Shown here in pieces: positions 13,006 through 24,059 of a DNA stretch of 64,000 nucleotides (position 1 is its first letter; every line of letters starts with the position of its first letter). The notes beneath the pieces were generated by a model. That model saw only the letters and a program-made list of their open reading frames with translations, was not told the DNA's origin and searched no databases. Origin of the DNA: Bactericera cockerelli (Eukaryota > Arthropoda > Insecta > Hemiptera > Triozidae); assembly GCA_024516035.1 (NCBI GenBank), contig CM044958.1:26245517-26309516 (forward strand), in the 5' to 3' direction. The translations under genes were made by a program, and so were the position numbers.

Positions 13006-13189
13006 AAATGATTTTTTCCAGTTCAGTAATGTTCTTAGAAGTTTCAATTATATTTACCATCTCTGGCTGCATCAATGTACAATATATTTCTTTCTTTTGT
13101 AAAAATACCCATGTATAGAATATCAAATAGTTCTATTAAAAAATTGAAGTACTATTTTAGTTAAGCAATAAAATAACTATTTAAGTTAA

Positions 13190-13515
13190 GTTAAAAGTAC
13201 AGTGGTTAAGCACTCGCTTGCCATGCGGAAGGTCCCGGGTTCGATCCCCCGTGCCGACAAAAATTTGTACCTATTTTTAATTTGGTTACAATTGTTTGTA
13301 AGGGATACCTTCCGGTGCGCTCGTGTTGACCCAGCACCTAATTGGGAAGTATTGTGTCGCTTCTCGCCCATCAGAGGGAAGGCATACTACGGGATGGGCA
13401 GGCTACAACACAGACCACAAGCGTCTACAGTAGCTCTTGTTTCATGGCTACGAAATAAAAACGGCTGTGAAACACTCATCTTTTTAATAAAAAAAAAAAC
13501 AAAAAAAAAAAAATA
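13190..13515 (+). mobile_element. tRNA-headed SINE, family S1, about 320 bp
   Basis: The head has CAGTGGTTAAGCACTCGC and the B box GGTTCGATCCCCC. The body contains GGGATACCTTCCGGTGCGC, CTCGCCCATCAGAGGGAAGG and CTACAGTAGCTC. It ends in an A-rich tail at about 13489-13513. A near-full second copy lies inverted at 52203-52497, which defines the family boundaries. Confidence 0.9.
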
Positions 13516-13519
13516 ATGA

Positions 13520-14616
13520 AGTTGATATTTTCTTATTGAATTAATCCACATTCCTATGATAGTAATCTTATAGGTAACTTTACAAGCAGGTAAAATATTA
13601 TCCAGTGTGTTCACAAATTCCAGGAACAACAGATTAAATTTTGAACGATTTAAAGTTTTGTTTAAAATTTCCATGTAAACTTGTGGTATGTAAATAATAT
13701 TGTAAAATTATTCGAAATTTCTTACGACGAAGTTGCCATTTTGTAAGTGTATGGCAATTTTCACTGGACGCCATTTCGTAAGTTTATGGCAGTTTTTCAC
13801 TGGCCGCCATTTTAAATTGGTGAGTGATAAACATACCTTGATTTTTTGTAAAATACTTCTGAAATGAAGATAGAACAAACGATTTAAAAAAGATTAGGTG
13901 ATCTCATTTAAGATTTTGACATTGACCACCCTGGGGCCGCCCCTGATTTCGTCTCTGAAGTTTCAAATGGATTAAAGAACTTTGTACATAAACAATTAAA
14001 CAAAGGTCTAATTCAAAACTTCAACTACCCAGATTTAACGGTAGAAAGTAAATCAGCTGTTACTGGAGTCTGTGACCACACTGTACAATGTACGTGCTAG
14101 CTGCTTATATAAAAGGTCTTTCACCGATTAACAAAGCCCTTGTTAGTGCTAATAACTTGAGACAGTTTGAAACTCATTGGGTGTATAATAAATACTATCC
14201 AGAATTTAGGTACATATAACTTTAACTACGTTTAACAGAAAAACATGTAAATGTAAACAGCATCAACAAAATTGGACTTGTTCCTAAGAAAAATACTGAA
14301 CTGAATTCAGAAAGGCAATCTAACAGAACAGGGCATTATCGTTGAATTTTTAATGCACATAAAATTGGGAGGTAAATATTTATGAGTCGAACATACTCGA
14401 AGTAAAATTTAAACATGTACGTAGCCTGGGTGCCGTAATGTTCACGAATCTGTTGGCTGTATCTTATCCTCGGGTCTTCCACACGAGGCAGGCATTGCTG
14501 TACAACATGCCTGACATGCCTCTTTATTCTCACCTGTGTCTCAGTCTGGGTGAAAGATAAAGTAGATAAGTGTGTGTGTCTTGGAGTGTATTAGATTATA
14601 CCTATGTGTAAGTATG
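13520..14616. other. unannotated sequence
   Basis: A local repeat at about 13720-13815 contains TTTCACTGGACGCCAT and TTTCACTGGCCGCCAT with TTCGTAAGT-like phrases. Otherwise no gene or element was recognised. Confidence 0.4.
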
Positions 14617-14885
14617 TATGTATGTTGTTTCTTTGTGTCATTATTTCATAACTTTCGTGGGTAACACAGCATTACGTAACGTGGAGACTTATGAAGACTT
14701 GCATGTAATGTCACCACTGGTCGCTATCCATATAAAAAGCTACTTAATTTTCCTCACGAGTTGTGAATGGACCCCCTTTACCCGTAACATCCAACATACA
14801 GAGCCGAGAAAAACTCTGACTCTGCCGAGATTCGATCCCGGTCATCGCGTACAAACTGAGACTCTACGGACTTGGACAAGTTAGT
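14617..14885 (-). mobile_element. tRNA-headed SINE, family S3
   Basis: Minus-strand head with the B box complement GATTCGATCCC near 14830. The body contains CCTCACGAGTTGTGAATGG, CACCACTGGTCGCT and GTGGGTAACACAGCATTAC on the plus strand. Related copies lie at 25880-26168 and 29972-30250. Confidence 0.8.
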
Positions 14886-15001
14886 AAAAAAATCTATGTT
14901 TAATTGCATAGGTAACCAGTAATGAAAGGATAACTACTAAACTACAAATAGGTATTAAGTAGGTGCAATCGTGCAATTACCAATATTTTGACATTAAAAT
15001 T

Positions 15002-15186
15002 AAGCGACCATAGTTTTCGACACTTTTTTTTCAACCTTGATAAAAATTTACACTTATACATTTTAGAATTTACACTTTGTGCCTTGCTCACGACACTTGC
15101 CTCAGAGATCGCTCGTTTCTGTACTGTCTTAGAGTGTAAAATTTTATGAGGGTTGAAAACAATTGTGTCAAAAATTATGGTCGCTT
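15002..15186. mobile_element. short hairpin MITE, 185 bp
   Basis: AAGCGACCATAGTTTTCGAC at the left pairs with the complement at the right (TTATGGTCGCTT, mapping to 15175-15186). Arms are about 50 bp with several mismatches around an interior of about 80 bp. It has no coding capacity, and target duplications are not clear. Confidence 0.65.
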
Positions 15187-15189
15187 TTT

Positions 15190-18015
15190 TCACTATTGAA
15201 TAATTGGTACATGTATAGATAACTATAGATAGCATGTGATCTACTGTTTTGCGAGATTGCTTTCGACAGCCGTTTTGGGCTCCACCAGGTCGGGGTCCTT
15301 GAGAGGAGCCGGAGCAGTAAAGATCAATACAATTTTACGACGTACTTTTTGAATAGACGTTGGCGGAAATTAATTCATCGGCCACGCCAGAACGCTCGTT
15401 ATGATAATGGAAAGAAACACCAGATGCGTCTAATGTGGGTAATGAAACGTATGTGTACCATGTGTGTATAAAAGGAATGTATTGAACATACAGGGATTCG
15501 GAACCACGCACCATGGTGTAACTCGGATATAACGCTTTCTTTCCATTACCTTCCTGTAAGGTGCACTAGTATGTTCTAGGTAAACTTTTGAACCTACATC
15601 CGACTTGTGTAGGTGTAGCTGGAAATATATTCATAACATGTGATCAGATTTCCTGACCTTACCGTATCTGAAGGGATGCCAGGTGCCAGCTGTTTAACTA
15701 CTGTGAATCCATACAAAAACATAATTTATTTAATAAGCTCAATACTGATTCTACTGGTCAGGTATTAGGTATTATTAGTTCATTATAGGAAACTGCACTA
15801 AAGTATATCCAATACTTATTATGAAAATATGTTTTAAAAAGATATAATTTGTCTTAAAAAGATATTATATTTTATTAAAAGGAAAGACGAGGGAATCGCA
15901 CACAGGGCTCTTTGCACCCACTCAACCGCTGTGGGAAACATTTAGCGTTAGAAAACAGTTTGGAGGAAAATGGGTCACTGAATTCCAAGAAGAAAGATAC
16001 AGGGATGGAAATTCCTAAGTTTAAGCAACTGTGGGTGTGGGTTTTCATTCATTCATAGCGAGAGAAAAAATCTGCCCGATTGTGAAATCCTTTTATAAGT
16101 ATATGTTTTGATTATAAAATATCATGCGTTGTCTTTTGAGCTTTGAAAGTTTGAAGATTATTAAGTTAAATGTACTATTTCTAAAGAAAAATACTATCTT
16201 ATTTTAAAAGAACATAATCATGCAGCTACAATTTAAAAATATCTATACATATAAGACATGTGAATTGTGAAACCCTTAATTCGTATAATTACTTTATTCA
16301 TTCATAATCATAATCAACAACTCCGAAACAGCTTAACCAAATGACTCTAAATTTGGACCAGAGTCTCCTTGTGGTTGTAGGTGCGTACTAAGAAAAGAGA
16401 TTTAAAAAATTATAATAGGACCCCAGCCTCGGGCAAAAACCAAAATTTACGTATTTTTCTTTCCATATATTATCCATCAACCCAAAAAGAAAGAAAAAAA
16501 GTATCTAAATGTCACCAACTACTATGAAAGATTTTTTCATTATTATTTGTTTCTCACACAATGTTTCTTTGCTTTTAGGAGTGACCATCTCATGTGCTGA
16601 CTGCAGATCTTCGTAATCCCCTCTCTCTGAAATCATAACAATTGGTAAGTCTGATTCTATACCTTATTTTCTTTTCATGATTGAGTCTGAATGGTGAATG
16701 GTCCATTCGATTCAGGTGGTTAGCGCATAAAGATATACTGACAAAAGAAAAACACAATTTGGAGTAAGAAATGCCCCTCCCCCATTTTCATTTATTCTTC
16801 CTAGGGACTATCTATTAAATAAACACAATTAAATGTATAGACCAGATTACAACTTTATGTTTAATATTTATACATACTACCAGGTAGACTCAAATATCCC
16901 TCAAAGCTTTTATCCTGTCCAAAATACTTGATTGATGACCTCCGATATTCACGCAAAGGTATTTTATTTTGGTTTTAAAAAATATCCCTCGAAGATAAAA
17001 TATATTGAAAACAAAATCGAGAAAAGTTGACGGAAATATTTGTCCAACCAAAAAATGAACTGTGGGGTGTTGATTTCATCTACAGTTCTTGTAAGATTGT
17101 TGAAGTTAGGAAGGTTCAGCTTGGTTAGGTCTTGGTGGTTTTGATCATACAACATACAAGCAAAACTAGATGTGTGATATCAATACCATATACATTATAC
17201 ATATAGCATCACTTAGAAGAACATGTACCTATACATCTAGCTTATGTCTCCTTTGCAAATAACAGAAAATATCATTTTAGAACAGATAATAAAAGTGCCG
17301 GAAAATTTTACAGTTCACGAGATTTGGCTGTCAACATTTTGCGTAACGAACCGAAGAGAAGAGCTTTTCTCCATTTCCAAGTAGGTTAGGTTTTTTATTA
17401 CATTTTTCATGGAGATTTGATCAATTTTGGATTTTGTGGATGAAATGAGATGTGTTTGACATAGGTAGGTACTTAGGTAGGGTAAATGACCTAACTCATG
17501 CCTCAGAACAGGTGATGTGTCCCATGAATGGAACTGTACTTTCAGTGATTTGCCTAACAGAAATACCACATTGAATTGTTTCGAACTGTATTCAACACCA
17601 ACAGGGTATGAAATAAGTACATTAGACACATCAGGTAGTTATGTACTTACAAAATATACGAGTGGTAATTTTTATTATTGTACAATGTTCCATCAAAATA
17701 TAGATTTCAAGTTTTTATGCTCCTCTCCTCTTTCAATTTATGTTTCGTTGGAAGTCTATTCAGAAGCATCTTAGAGAGCACATTTAAGTTTTGATTCATC
17801 ATGAGAAACATCTTGACCTCGGCAAATGACGAAATTTTTGACGAGCCATTATAAATGTTGTAGAACAAAATCTAATGACCTTATCCCTACTTTGTCCACT
17901 GCTGTATATTTCGCATGAATCCACGCCATCGGTTGTTTCTAACTTTTTCTGCCAAAATTAATGTTATATGTACTTGTACCTACCTACGTAGAAAATCTTT
18001 ACTCTTAATTATTTC
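15190..18015. other. unannotated AT-rich sequence
   Basis: No repeat head or long domain-bearing frame was seen. It contains one exon-like segment with good splice signals but stops in all frames (16579-16644, listed separately). The phrase near 16318-16345 resembles insect retroelement UTRs but is unassigned. Confidence 0.4.
16579..16644 (+). other. possible non-coding exon, 66 nt
   Basis: Preceded by the acceptor-like TTTCTTTGCTTTTAG and followed by the perfect donor GTAAGT. All three frames contain stops, so it could only be an untranslated exon. It may equally be a chance pairing of splice motifs, since no transcript evidence is available. Confidence 0.2.
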
Positions 18016-18026
18016 TTTTTCTTCTC

Positions 18027-18100
18027 TCACCACGCTGGAAGTTGCTTAACTTCAGTATTCAGATGAGAACTGGTGTATTCAACGTGCCATATTCGCCATG
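18027..18100 (-). repeat. 5S-rRNA-derived SINE fragment
   Basis: On the minus strand this contains TTGAATACACCAGTTCTCAT and AAGTTAAGCAACTTCCAGCG, matching the 5' half of arthropod 5S rRNA. The rest of the head and the body are missing or diverged. Confidence 0.7.
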
Positions 18101-18178
18101 TGTCTTTATGCTTATTTGGATCACTGGGGCCACTTGGTGGCTATTTATTGAGATTTTCAGAATGTTTTTGTAATATAA

Positions 18179-18213
18179 TTTAGTAATACAGGGATAAGCC
18201 CTGTATTACTAAA
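18179..18213. repeat. perfect 15-bp stem hairpin
   Basis: TTTAGTAATACAGGG pairs exactly with CCCTGTATTACTAAA across a 5-nt loop. The TA-CAGGG...CCCTG-TA arrangement looks like two abutted mariner-type termini. No U-run follows, and this is not a bacterial context, so it is not called a terminator. Confidence 0.85.
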
Positions 18214-18791
18214 TCACCATTAAAATAAAATTTGGAATAAAAGTAGAAAATTTTGTGAGCGTTTTTCTTACCAAAACGAATGAGGATTGACCCGATTGAC
18301 ATGAATGTCATACAAGTAAAAACATCATAAAACTCATACAAGTAATGAAAACGTCAAATTTTTAATATCGACTATGAAATTTCTCATCTGCTGTTTTGAA
18401 AGAGCGCCAAATATTTCTGAATTCACCTCGTCGGGACATGTCCCAGGTACTGCAATGCATCTGATTGAAGATTAAAATCCAGCTGCAGTAGACCGAAACC
18501 AAATGATTTTTGTAATGGGTAGCATGAAAATGAATATACATAAATGCTCGTGGCACAGTTGTGTGGTGACTCACTGTTATTACAGAGGAATTTCAGATTT
18601 CAATTTCAATCTTGATTTGTGATGAGTTCGTCCCAGCTCGCAATGTCTCCTTAATTCAAATACATCGCCTTATATATTTATTCACAAGATATACATATAT
18701 GAAGATATAATATAATACAAGATATACATAAATGAAGATATAACATTAATGAAGTGATTTTAAAGAGTACCTACGAAGCTATGTACTGGCG

Positions 18792-19562
18792 GGACGACAC
18801 CTTATTCCGTCCCGCGAGTTTTTTCTCTCAGGTAGTCGATACTCAATTCCGTCCCGAACCTCTCAGATCAATCACTGTATTCCGTCCCGTCACTTATCTT
18901 ATGCACCTATGTACATGTACATAAGTACCTGATATTATGTATTAGGCTATGTACATTTGTACAAGTTCCGTGCCCTGGTACTTGCCCTGATGATCAGGTA
19001 ATTATAGTATTTTTTCCTTATAGGCATGGCCTTCAATTAATAAATCGAGGCATGGCCTATATTGTATTTTACCTAACCCTACTATAAACCCAAGGCATGG
19101 CCTTCATTGTATTTTACCTAACCCTACTATAAACCCAAGGCATGGCCGTCATTGTATTTTACCTAACCCTACTATAAACTCAAGGCATGGCCTTCATTTT
19201 ATTTTACCTAATCCTACTATAAACCCAAGGCATGGCTGTCATTGTATTTTACCTAACCCTACTATAAACCCAAGGCATGGCCTTCATTGTATTTTACCTA
19301 ACCCTACTATAAACCCAAGGCATGGCCGTCATTGTATTTTACCTATTTTATTTTACGTGATTGAAAATAAACTGATGAAAAATGTTGAATTTATAATTTA
19401 TGTATTTATTTATGTATATAGGACGGAACATATGGGACGGAATCGGGTATTGAACCCTTACGATGACCGGACGGAATCAGGTTTTAAAATATTGACGGGA
19501 CGGAATCGACGGGACGGAATAAGGTGAAAAAAAGGTAAATGGGACGGAAAAGGGTGCCTCCC
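18792..19562. mobile_element. minisatellite-cored DNA transposon, copy B
   Basis: The nonamer GTACTGGCG flanks the element at 18783-18791 and 19563-19571. The left end has three forward copies of ATTCCGTCCC (18804, 18846, 18879). The right end has about six inverted copies of GGGACGGAAT, counting variants (from 19421; exact at 19434, 19497 and 19511). The outer ends begin GGACGACACC and, read inward from the right, GGGAGGCACC. The core is a 45-bp array related to that of copy A. No ORF for a transposase is present, so it must be mobilised in trans. Confidence 0.85.
19024..19350. repeat. 45-bp minisatellite, about 6.6 copies (array B)
   Basis: Each unit contains GGCATGGCC(T/G)TCATTG and TTTTACCTAACCCTAC and ends in TATAAACCCAA. 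It is about 85 percent identical by eye to the array A unit. The CCTTCATT and CCGTCATT (or CTGTCATT) variants alternate, giving a 90-bp higher-order period. Confidence 0.93.
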
Positions 19563-19571
19563 GTACTGGCG

Positions 19572-20090
19572 CGTTTTTCTTCTGGCGTCTGGAGTGGTCT
19601 ACCAGGTGTCATCTCAGAGTGAGGCACTGGGTCTGTAATCAATGTATTTTTAATATTACCTACTAACTTGAGATTTTGTGCTCGGAGAAATAACACAAAA
19701 TATAGGACTGCACATTGTGGGGCATTTTTTTTACCAAATGGGCCTCCTATCCACGTGGGTTTCAAATGGAAAATACAATTTTGCCAAGGAATTAAAATAT
19801 TTTACACTTGCTCAGTATTTTTAAGCTGAAGTCACTGATGTTCTAAAAAATATAAAAGTCTTTGATTTTATTATGAAAATCATATTAAAAATAATTGTCA
19901 AAAATTAAATTACAGAATAGGCGGTTAAATCAGAGTGGCCTAAACATTCTTAAGCACATTTTATAACACTGGAAAGACAAGAAAGATTGTTCTCCTTTTA
20001 TTACTAACGTATTCATAAGTAATATTTCAACTGAATCATCCGTTGAAAAGTTAATTCATCCACAAACATATAAATAGACAATCTTCATAT
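19572..20090. other. unannotated AT-rich sequence
   Basis: Nothing recognised between copy B and the LINE 3' end. Confidence 0.4.
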
Positions 20091-20092
<2 letters not shown>

Positions 20093-20123
<31 letters not shown>

Positions 20124-20645
20124 ATACCGCTTTAACTATTAAAGTCATTCGCGTATTTTGGCTATTATTATATTTTGTTGTATATGTTTAGGTTTTTGAG
20201 GTATACTAAAGTGGAGTTTATTGCATCTGTGTCATCCCTTAGGGAGGGGAAAGGATCTAAGTTGTTTCTGATTGATGAATGCAGTGGGCATTCAAAGATG
20301 TGGGCCACACTCAGATTGACACCACACTGACACAAGGGGGGTGGCGTCTTGGTGAATAAGAAACTATGTGTCAATCTAGTGTGACCCAGTCTCAGTCGGC
20401 ACAACACTACCTCATCATATCTCTTAGGTTGAAAGCTCGATGCCCAGATTTCTACACAAGGTTTAATCCTTTTTAGTTTATTAGACAGAGGTATATGATC
20501 CCAAAAACTTTGCCAATTATTATTCACTATCTTTTTAACAAGGGTTTTAAAATCGTCTGGAGAACATAAGTTTCTAGATTGAGGATGAATAGGGATTCTT
20601 GTGGCTTGATCAACTCGTTCGTTACCCGGATTATCAAAAAACTAA
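20093..20645 (-). mobile_element. 5'-truncated LINE 3' end
   Basis: A T-run at 20093-20122 is the A tail of a retrotransposon in minus orientation. Upstream of it on the minus strand is the C-terminal coding end of a non-LTR retrotransposon. The copy is truncated at about 20645, as expected from incomplete target-primed reverse transcription. Confidence 0.85.
20168..20645 (-). pseudogene. LINE ORF2 C-terminus (RNase H end plus Cys motif)
   Basis: The minus-strand frame reads from PGNERVDQATRIP, matching the last conserved block of a LINE RNase H domain (GNE-x-x-D). It continues through NNNWQSFWD and ends with RLRLGHTRLTHSFLF and a Cys-x-Cys ... His ... Cys cluster (CQCGVNLSVAHIFECP). The RLR-x-GHTRLTH block and following Cys/His cluster are typical of the region after RNase H in I- and Jockey-like elements of arthropods. 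The frame stays open to a stop near 20168. Reverse transcriptase and endonuclease are absent, so this is a dead fragment. Confidence 0.85.
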
Positions 20646-21136
20646 GACTTTCATGTTCGGTCAATTATTTTTAAATAATGAGAATAAAAATATGTTCTTT
20701 TATTAATTTGTAGCTAGCTAAAGTACATAATAAATGGGTTATTTCTAAATGGGTTATCCAGAAACGAGCTGCGCATTCCTTCTAATACATTTTTCAGAAC
20801 TGAAGATAACTTTTTTTTTTCATCTACTTTAATATAATGGAAAGAGTAAGAGCTTAGAGTATTTTTTTACTAAGATAGAAGGACCATGAATAGAGACATC
20901 TTCTAAAATGAAAGTTTCGAATTTCTTGCAATTTTAGTGGGGAGGTATGGAAAGGAAGTGAAATTTTCTTTCTTATAATGAACAAGCACATCCCTATTCC
21001 CAGTATTAAATTGATATAATTTAGGCGAGTTCTTGTTATTTTTCTATTAAGAAAAGACATATTTATGTACATAGGACTCGTATATCTATACAAGAATATC
21101 AATAAAAATTCTCAAGCAATAAATAAATATTGCTTC

Positions 21137-21164
21137 AAAAAAAAAAAAAAAAAAAAAAAAAAAA
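21137..21164 (+). repeat. poly-A tract
   Basis: A run of 28 A preceded by AATAAATAAAT about 15 bp upstream, suggesting the 3' end of a polyadenylated retroinsertion in plus orientation. The upstream body (about 20700-21130) has no recognisable domain. Confidence 0.6.
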
Positions 21165-21265
21165 TAGGTTTCATCGTGGAGTTTGGAGGCTAATGAGTTT
21201 TCTTGGTTTTGTATTTAAGTTTATTGCTAGAATGGGATAAAGCCAGGAATAACAACAGTATAGCA

Positions 21266-21421
21266 TCTATTGTAAGCATTTAATATACATAATGCTCAAA
21301 TTTCAAAAGTATCTTAACCAATGAGAAATTTTGAATAAATTCTATTGTAAACATTTAATATACATAATGCTCAAATTTAATTCAAAAGTATCTTAACCAA
21401 TGAGAAATTTTGAATAAATTC
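21266..21421. repeat. tandem duplication of about 75-80 bp
   Basis: TCTATTGTAAGCATTTAATA through TTTTGAATAAAT is repeated immediately with one substitution and a 5-bp insertion. Confidence 0.9.
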
Positions 21422-21699
21422 TAAAACAAGATAATATGTTCATAGAGTAATTCGTATCACCCAAAAAAACTGCCTTTGAAAAAAGGGCCAAGTTTCAGAG
21501 CTCCTATACAAAAAGTTTTGCCAATGAAAGTAGTGATATCTTGTTTGCGGACAAGTTATCTTGGTACGAAACCTTTTTTTTTATTTATTAAAACCCGTTT
21601 TCTGAGTTCCTCATTTTGTATGTTTTTAACTGCCAACTATCCTCTAATGTGGGCAGTTTTCTCCTTTGGGTGATTAAATTGGCATTCAAGTATACTGTA

Positions 21700-22224
21700 C
21701 AGGGTGTCCGAGTTTTTTTTTTAGATACTTTCAGAAACGATTCTAGGAGTCAATATAAGACTTTTTTTCTCTCTAAGCATATACCGAGAAATGCTTCCTA
21801 AGCGAGATAAAAAGTAACAAAAAAGGTGTTTTTTTATTTGAGATATATTTTTATTTTAATATACTGCCACTGTAATTGATGATGGTAATATTATTTTCAT
21901 CATAAGAATTCTCACAGCAAGTGTTCAAACTGTTTTCCACCATTCTGTAAGCACACATTGGCCCTTTCCACCAGTGATTGTGTTGCTGCTCTGCATTGGT
22001 CGGGTCTAATTTCTTGAGAACATGCAACTATCCTATGTCGAAGGGTTTCCAGATCATTTCTAGATCATTCCAGATCATCATCTCAAATAAAAAACACCTT
22101 TTTTGTTACTTTTTATCTCGCTTAGGAAGCATTTCTCGGTATATGCTTAGAGTGAAAAAAATTCTTATATTGACTCCTAGAATCGTTTCTGAAAGTATCT
22201 AAAAAAAAAAACTCGGACACCCTG
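21700..22224. mobile_element. fold-back Tc1/mariner-like MITE, 525 bp
   Basis: Termini CAGGGTGTCCGAG and the complement are flanked by TA (21698-21699 and 22225-22226). Arms of about 145 bp are nearly identical. The middle carries only the last part of a transposase gene. The layout repeats that of the 2822-5188 element at smaller size. Confidence 0.9.
21912..22066 (-). pseudogene. C-terminal transposase remnant in the MITE
   Basis: Minus-strand frame of about 52 codons: RNDLETLRHRIVACSQEI, then a helix with VERANVCLQNGGKQF, and a final EHLL before a stop at 21912-21914. The L-x-x-LR-x-RI block and the terminal GG-x-x-FEHLL are the characteristic C-terminus of insect IS630/Tc1-type transposases. 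Everything upstream, including the catalytic residues, is missing. Confidence 0.8.
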
Positions 22225-22439
22225 TATACATAAATACATTTTCCAGAATATTCTAGACAAACGATATCATAAACTGGGCAAGTTAGAGGTCTATGCTCCA
22301 TGGTCAACAGAATCAAAGATTTAAGGGTGCGAAAAAACAGGTGAATCGGTTCGTGTAAAGATATACTGCCGTGCTTGCTGGAACTTGGCCTAGCACACTG
22401 CCGTGCGCTCAGATTGAAGATTGCTTACGAGGTGAATAT

Positions 22440-23384
22440 CCCCCAAAAAATATCACTTCGTGACATAAAAAAAGTCCCGCCAAGTCGTTCCCCAAAAATA
22501 TTTCAGTTCCCAAATTCATCCCTCCGTTCCCAAAATATATATTACTTATTTGTGACCTCCCCCAAAAAAAATATTGAAATCAATTTATGGCCCCGCCTTT
22601 TATTCATTCACCTAATTGCAACAGTATACTTATTAATAGCCTCCCCTCTCTCTTTCTTCTAATGTCCTCTTTCTTTTGTTCCTTGTTGCATGTTGGAATG
22701 TTTCCTTTACAAACTCAGAACTAAAGTCTTATTTCCTTGCTCCTTTCACCGACTTGGGCTCTTGGCGGAGTACCACCCAGCAGGTCCGTTTTTAGCCATA
22801 GGAACTGATGTCTTGGTTCTTTTATTAGATTATATATAAATGTAGACTTATGTAAACATGTGATCCTTGGAAATGAGTTGGTGGCAGATATTTTGCGACT
22901 TAGATACAGATAATGCATCCTTGGGTCGCGGTCGGCTAGACTTCTCATTTCCTGTTCTCCATAAGAAGCACTATGTTAAATTATCTCTTTTTAATTCTTT
23001 AAAAATAGCACTGTCTATTAGATTCATATATTTATCATTCCCAGTTAGTGGTACTCCGCCAAGAGCCCAAGTCGGTGAAAGGAGCAAGGAAATAAGACTT
23101 TAGTTCTGAGTTTGTAAAGGAAACATTCCAACATGCAACAAGGAACAAAAGAAAGAGGACATTAGAAGAAAGAGAGAGGGGAGGCTATTAATAAGTATAC
23201 TGTTGCAATTAGGTGAATGAATAAAAGGCGGGGCCATAAATTGATTTCAATATTTTTTTTGGGGGAGGTCACAAATAAGTAATATATATTTTGGGAACGG
23301 AGGGATGAATTTGGGAACTGAAATATTTTTGGGGAACGACTTGGCGGGACTTTTTTTATGTCACGAAGTGATATTTTTTGGGGG
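22440..23384. mobile_element. palindromic MITE, 945 bp (CCCCC termini)
   Basis: Two essentially perfect 337-bp inverted arms (22440-22776 and 23048-23384) surround a 271-bp spacer. Termini are CCCCCAAAAAAT and the complement, each followed outward by AT, consistent with a 2-bp AT target duplication. The arms encode nothing recognisable; mirrored open frames on both strands follow from the symmetry. Arm identity implies recent formation or gene conversion. Confidence 0.9.
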
Positions 23385-23663
23385 ATCTTATAACTTTTTG
23401 TAGTGGCCCTGCATAGGTGTGGGGTGTATGATACATATTGTTTTATTATAAAACTATTTAACATATTAAATAATGACTTTAAAGGAACAAGTATCGATAA
23501 ATGAAACAGTTTGAATGTGAAGATAAAGATTTTAGTTTGATATTCATACCTAAGCACAATATCCTTCTCCAAATTATTCTTTCACCTAAAAAGTAGATAT
23601 GCGACTTTGACTCATCTGGGAGAGTGATAATATAGTAGATACTGAATATCTATACAACAACTT

Positions 23664-24052
23664 TGTTCTGAGCTCTGAAAATGATCATTTTCCTAATTAA
23701 GGGCCAAATGTCCCTTTTAAGGATAATAGAACAATAAATAGCACACCTACCACTCACGAGAAAAAAATTAGCCATCGTTTGTGAAAATCGGTCTAGTAGT
23801 TTTGGCTGTAGAGCGGTCAACGTGAAAGAAGAAGCTGAAAATGATGAAAAAAATGACGTTTTTAATGTTTGGTTTTCTCCAACTTAACTCAAACGATTTA
23901 GATGGTTCTTTTTTCAAAGCTTGTCTTTATCGTGCCCAATTTATATGTATTTATAGTTCGTTTTAATTTATTTCCTTCATCACTTGTACTTTCTTTCCTA
24001 CAGCTACAACTATTGTGCTACTTTTGCTGTGGCGTATAATATCACTTGGTAA
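23664..24052. repeat. dispersed repeat R1, copy 1
   Basis: Shares with 26289-26660 a colinear series of phrases (GCTCTGAAAATGATC, AGTAGTTTTGGCTGTAGAGC, AACTTAACTCAAACGATTT, CCTTCATCACTTGTACTTT). The type of element is unknown. Confidence 0.85.
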
Positions 24053-24059
24053 ATAAATA

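Noticed and set aside
22375..23572. Paired ORFs on both strands around the 945-bp palindrome
   Set aside because: The same peptide appears twice because the arms are inverted copies; no protein family match.
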